From NCBI RefSeq assembly GCF_003437535.1, contig NZ_QSQT01000057.1, forward strand, positions 1 to 7,437: 7,437 nt of DNA, in the 5' to 3' direction. Origin of the DNA: Phocaeicola plebeius. GTDB taxonomy: Bacteria; Bacteroidota; Bacteroidia; Bacteroidales; Bacteroidaceae. Of the stretch, positions 7,190 through 7,437 are shown piece by piece (positions within the stretch are counted from its first letter, which is position 1; every line of letters starts with the position of its first letter). A program made the translations under genes and the position numbers. The notes beneath the pieces are model-generated. The model was not told the origin of the DNA. It made no database searches and was given only the letters and a program-made list of their open reading frames with translations.

Positions 7190-7213
7190 AGTGTATTAGC
7201 TTATTAGTACACT
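7190..7213. promoter_or_regulatory. Probable operator for the YtrA-type regulator (AGTGTA-12-TACACT)
   Basis: AGTGTA (7190-7195) and TACACT (7208-7213) are perfect inverted 6-mers separated by 12 bases. Two further pairs (7197-7198 with 7205-7206) extend the symmetry inward. The arms are identical to the operator I recall for Bacillus subtilis YtrA, AGTGTA-13-TACACT, with a spacer one base shorter. The site begins one base beyond the -7 box and covers the expected transcription start, so a bound repressor would block initiation or clearance. The operon it precedes encodes a YtrA-type regulator. Confidence 0.75.
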
Positions 7214-7214
7214 G

Positions 7215-7245
7215 CAAATGTAATTCTTTTTCTTTGATCTACAAG
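7215..7245 (-). promoter_or_regulatory. Promoter of the ABC transporter/regulator operon
   Basis: On the minus strand, bases 7222-7215 read TACATTTG, an exact match to the Bacteroidetes -7 consensus TAnnTTTG. Nineteen bases upstream lies CTTG (7245-7242), which matches three of four bases of the -33 element TTTG at about the expected spacing. The predicted start is near 7208, inside the inverted repeat. The leader has no Shine-Dalgarno. Confidence 0.72.
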
Positions 7246-7291
7246 CATCAACAAAACTTTTAACAGATAAAATGAATTATCTCCAATCGAT

Positions 7292-7437
7292 TTAATTCTT
7301 AAAATTACAGGAATAGAAGTTATAAGCCCGATGATTCAGGCCCATGTTCCCCGAAACAGGTTTCTTCCCAAGCAAATTTTCGTTCGTTTTAAGCGTATCT
7401 GAAAGTTCCGGTGAAGAATGACTCTCCTTTGTGGAGA
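7292..7437 (-). other. Possible partial ORF or dispersed repeat at the right edge
   Basis: On the minus strand one frame is open from the window edge to a TAA at 7294-7292, giving about 48 codons that end NHRAYNFYSCNFKN. I do not recognise the product. It could be the C-terminus of a gene outside the window, about 120 bases upstream of the ABC operon start. It could also be a chance frame or a copy of a non-coding dispersed repeat. The plus strand has only a 23-codon ATG frame (from 7331), with nothing to support it. No terminator hairpin with a T-run is seen after the TAA, which weakens the gene-end reading. The stretch 7246-7291 holds nothing recognisable. Confidence 0.22.

Noticed and set aside
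7191..7207. Direct repeat TATTAG-CT-TATTAG as a separate regulatory element
   Set aside because: It falls in the spacer of the AGTGTA/TACACT operator and may simply be AT-rich filler. Operator symmetry explains the region better.
7324..7341. Small hairpin GCCCGA-TGAT-TCAGGC as a terminator
   Set aside because: The stem has one mismatch in six pairs and no T-run on either strand, so it does not look like an intrinsic terminator.
7171..7437. tRNA, riboswitch or CRISPR in the right-hand intergenic stretch
   Set aside because: There is no cloverleaf, no terminal CCA arrangement, no regularly spaced repeats and no recognisable aptamer core.

Overview
The window reads as a piece of a Bacteroidales chromosome, most likely Bacteroidaceae. 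The gene families are typical of that group. The likely promoters carry the Bacteroidetes -7 motif TAnnTTTG in place of a sigma70 -10 box. The genes lack Shine-Dalgarno sequences, and waaA implies an outer membrane with lipid A. The genus is inference.

Layout from left to right. Bases 1-35 look like the end of an IS3-family insertion sequence lying mostly outside the window. Bases 72-2129 (minus strand) encode a PgpH/YqfF-type 7TM-HD membrane phosphohydrolase, the family that includes c-di-AMP phosphodiesterases. A divergent intergenic region of 85 bp follows, with a -7 box on each strand and an 18-bp palindrome. On the plus strand come gltX (glutamyl-tRNA synthetase, 2215-3732) and, 8 bp later, waaA/kdtA (Kdo transferase, 3741-4961), probably co-transcribed. 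A strong bidirectional hairpin terminator at 4980-5030 separates waaA from the convergent operon on its right.

That operon is transcribed leftward from about 7208. It encodes an ABC ATPase (7170-6319), a six-helix ABC-2-like permease (6308-5427) and a YtrA-subfamily GntR regulator (5430-5050), whose ATG overlaps the permease stop as ATGA. Between the operon's -7 box and its first gene is an inverted repeat, AGTGTA-12-TACACT (7190-7213). This is nearly the operator known for Bacillus subtilis YtrA (AGTGTA-13-TACACT). Regulator, transporter and operator therefore form a probable closed autoregulatory loop, and this is the most informative observation in the window.

Beyond the operon promoter, about 190 bases to the right edge hold no confident gene. 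One frame on the minus strand is open from the edge to a stop at 7292 and could be the tail of a gene or a dispersed repeat. No tRNA, rRNA, CRISPR array or clear riboswitch was seen. No wholly unfamiliar system is evident; apart from the operator logic, most of the window is core genome.
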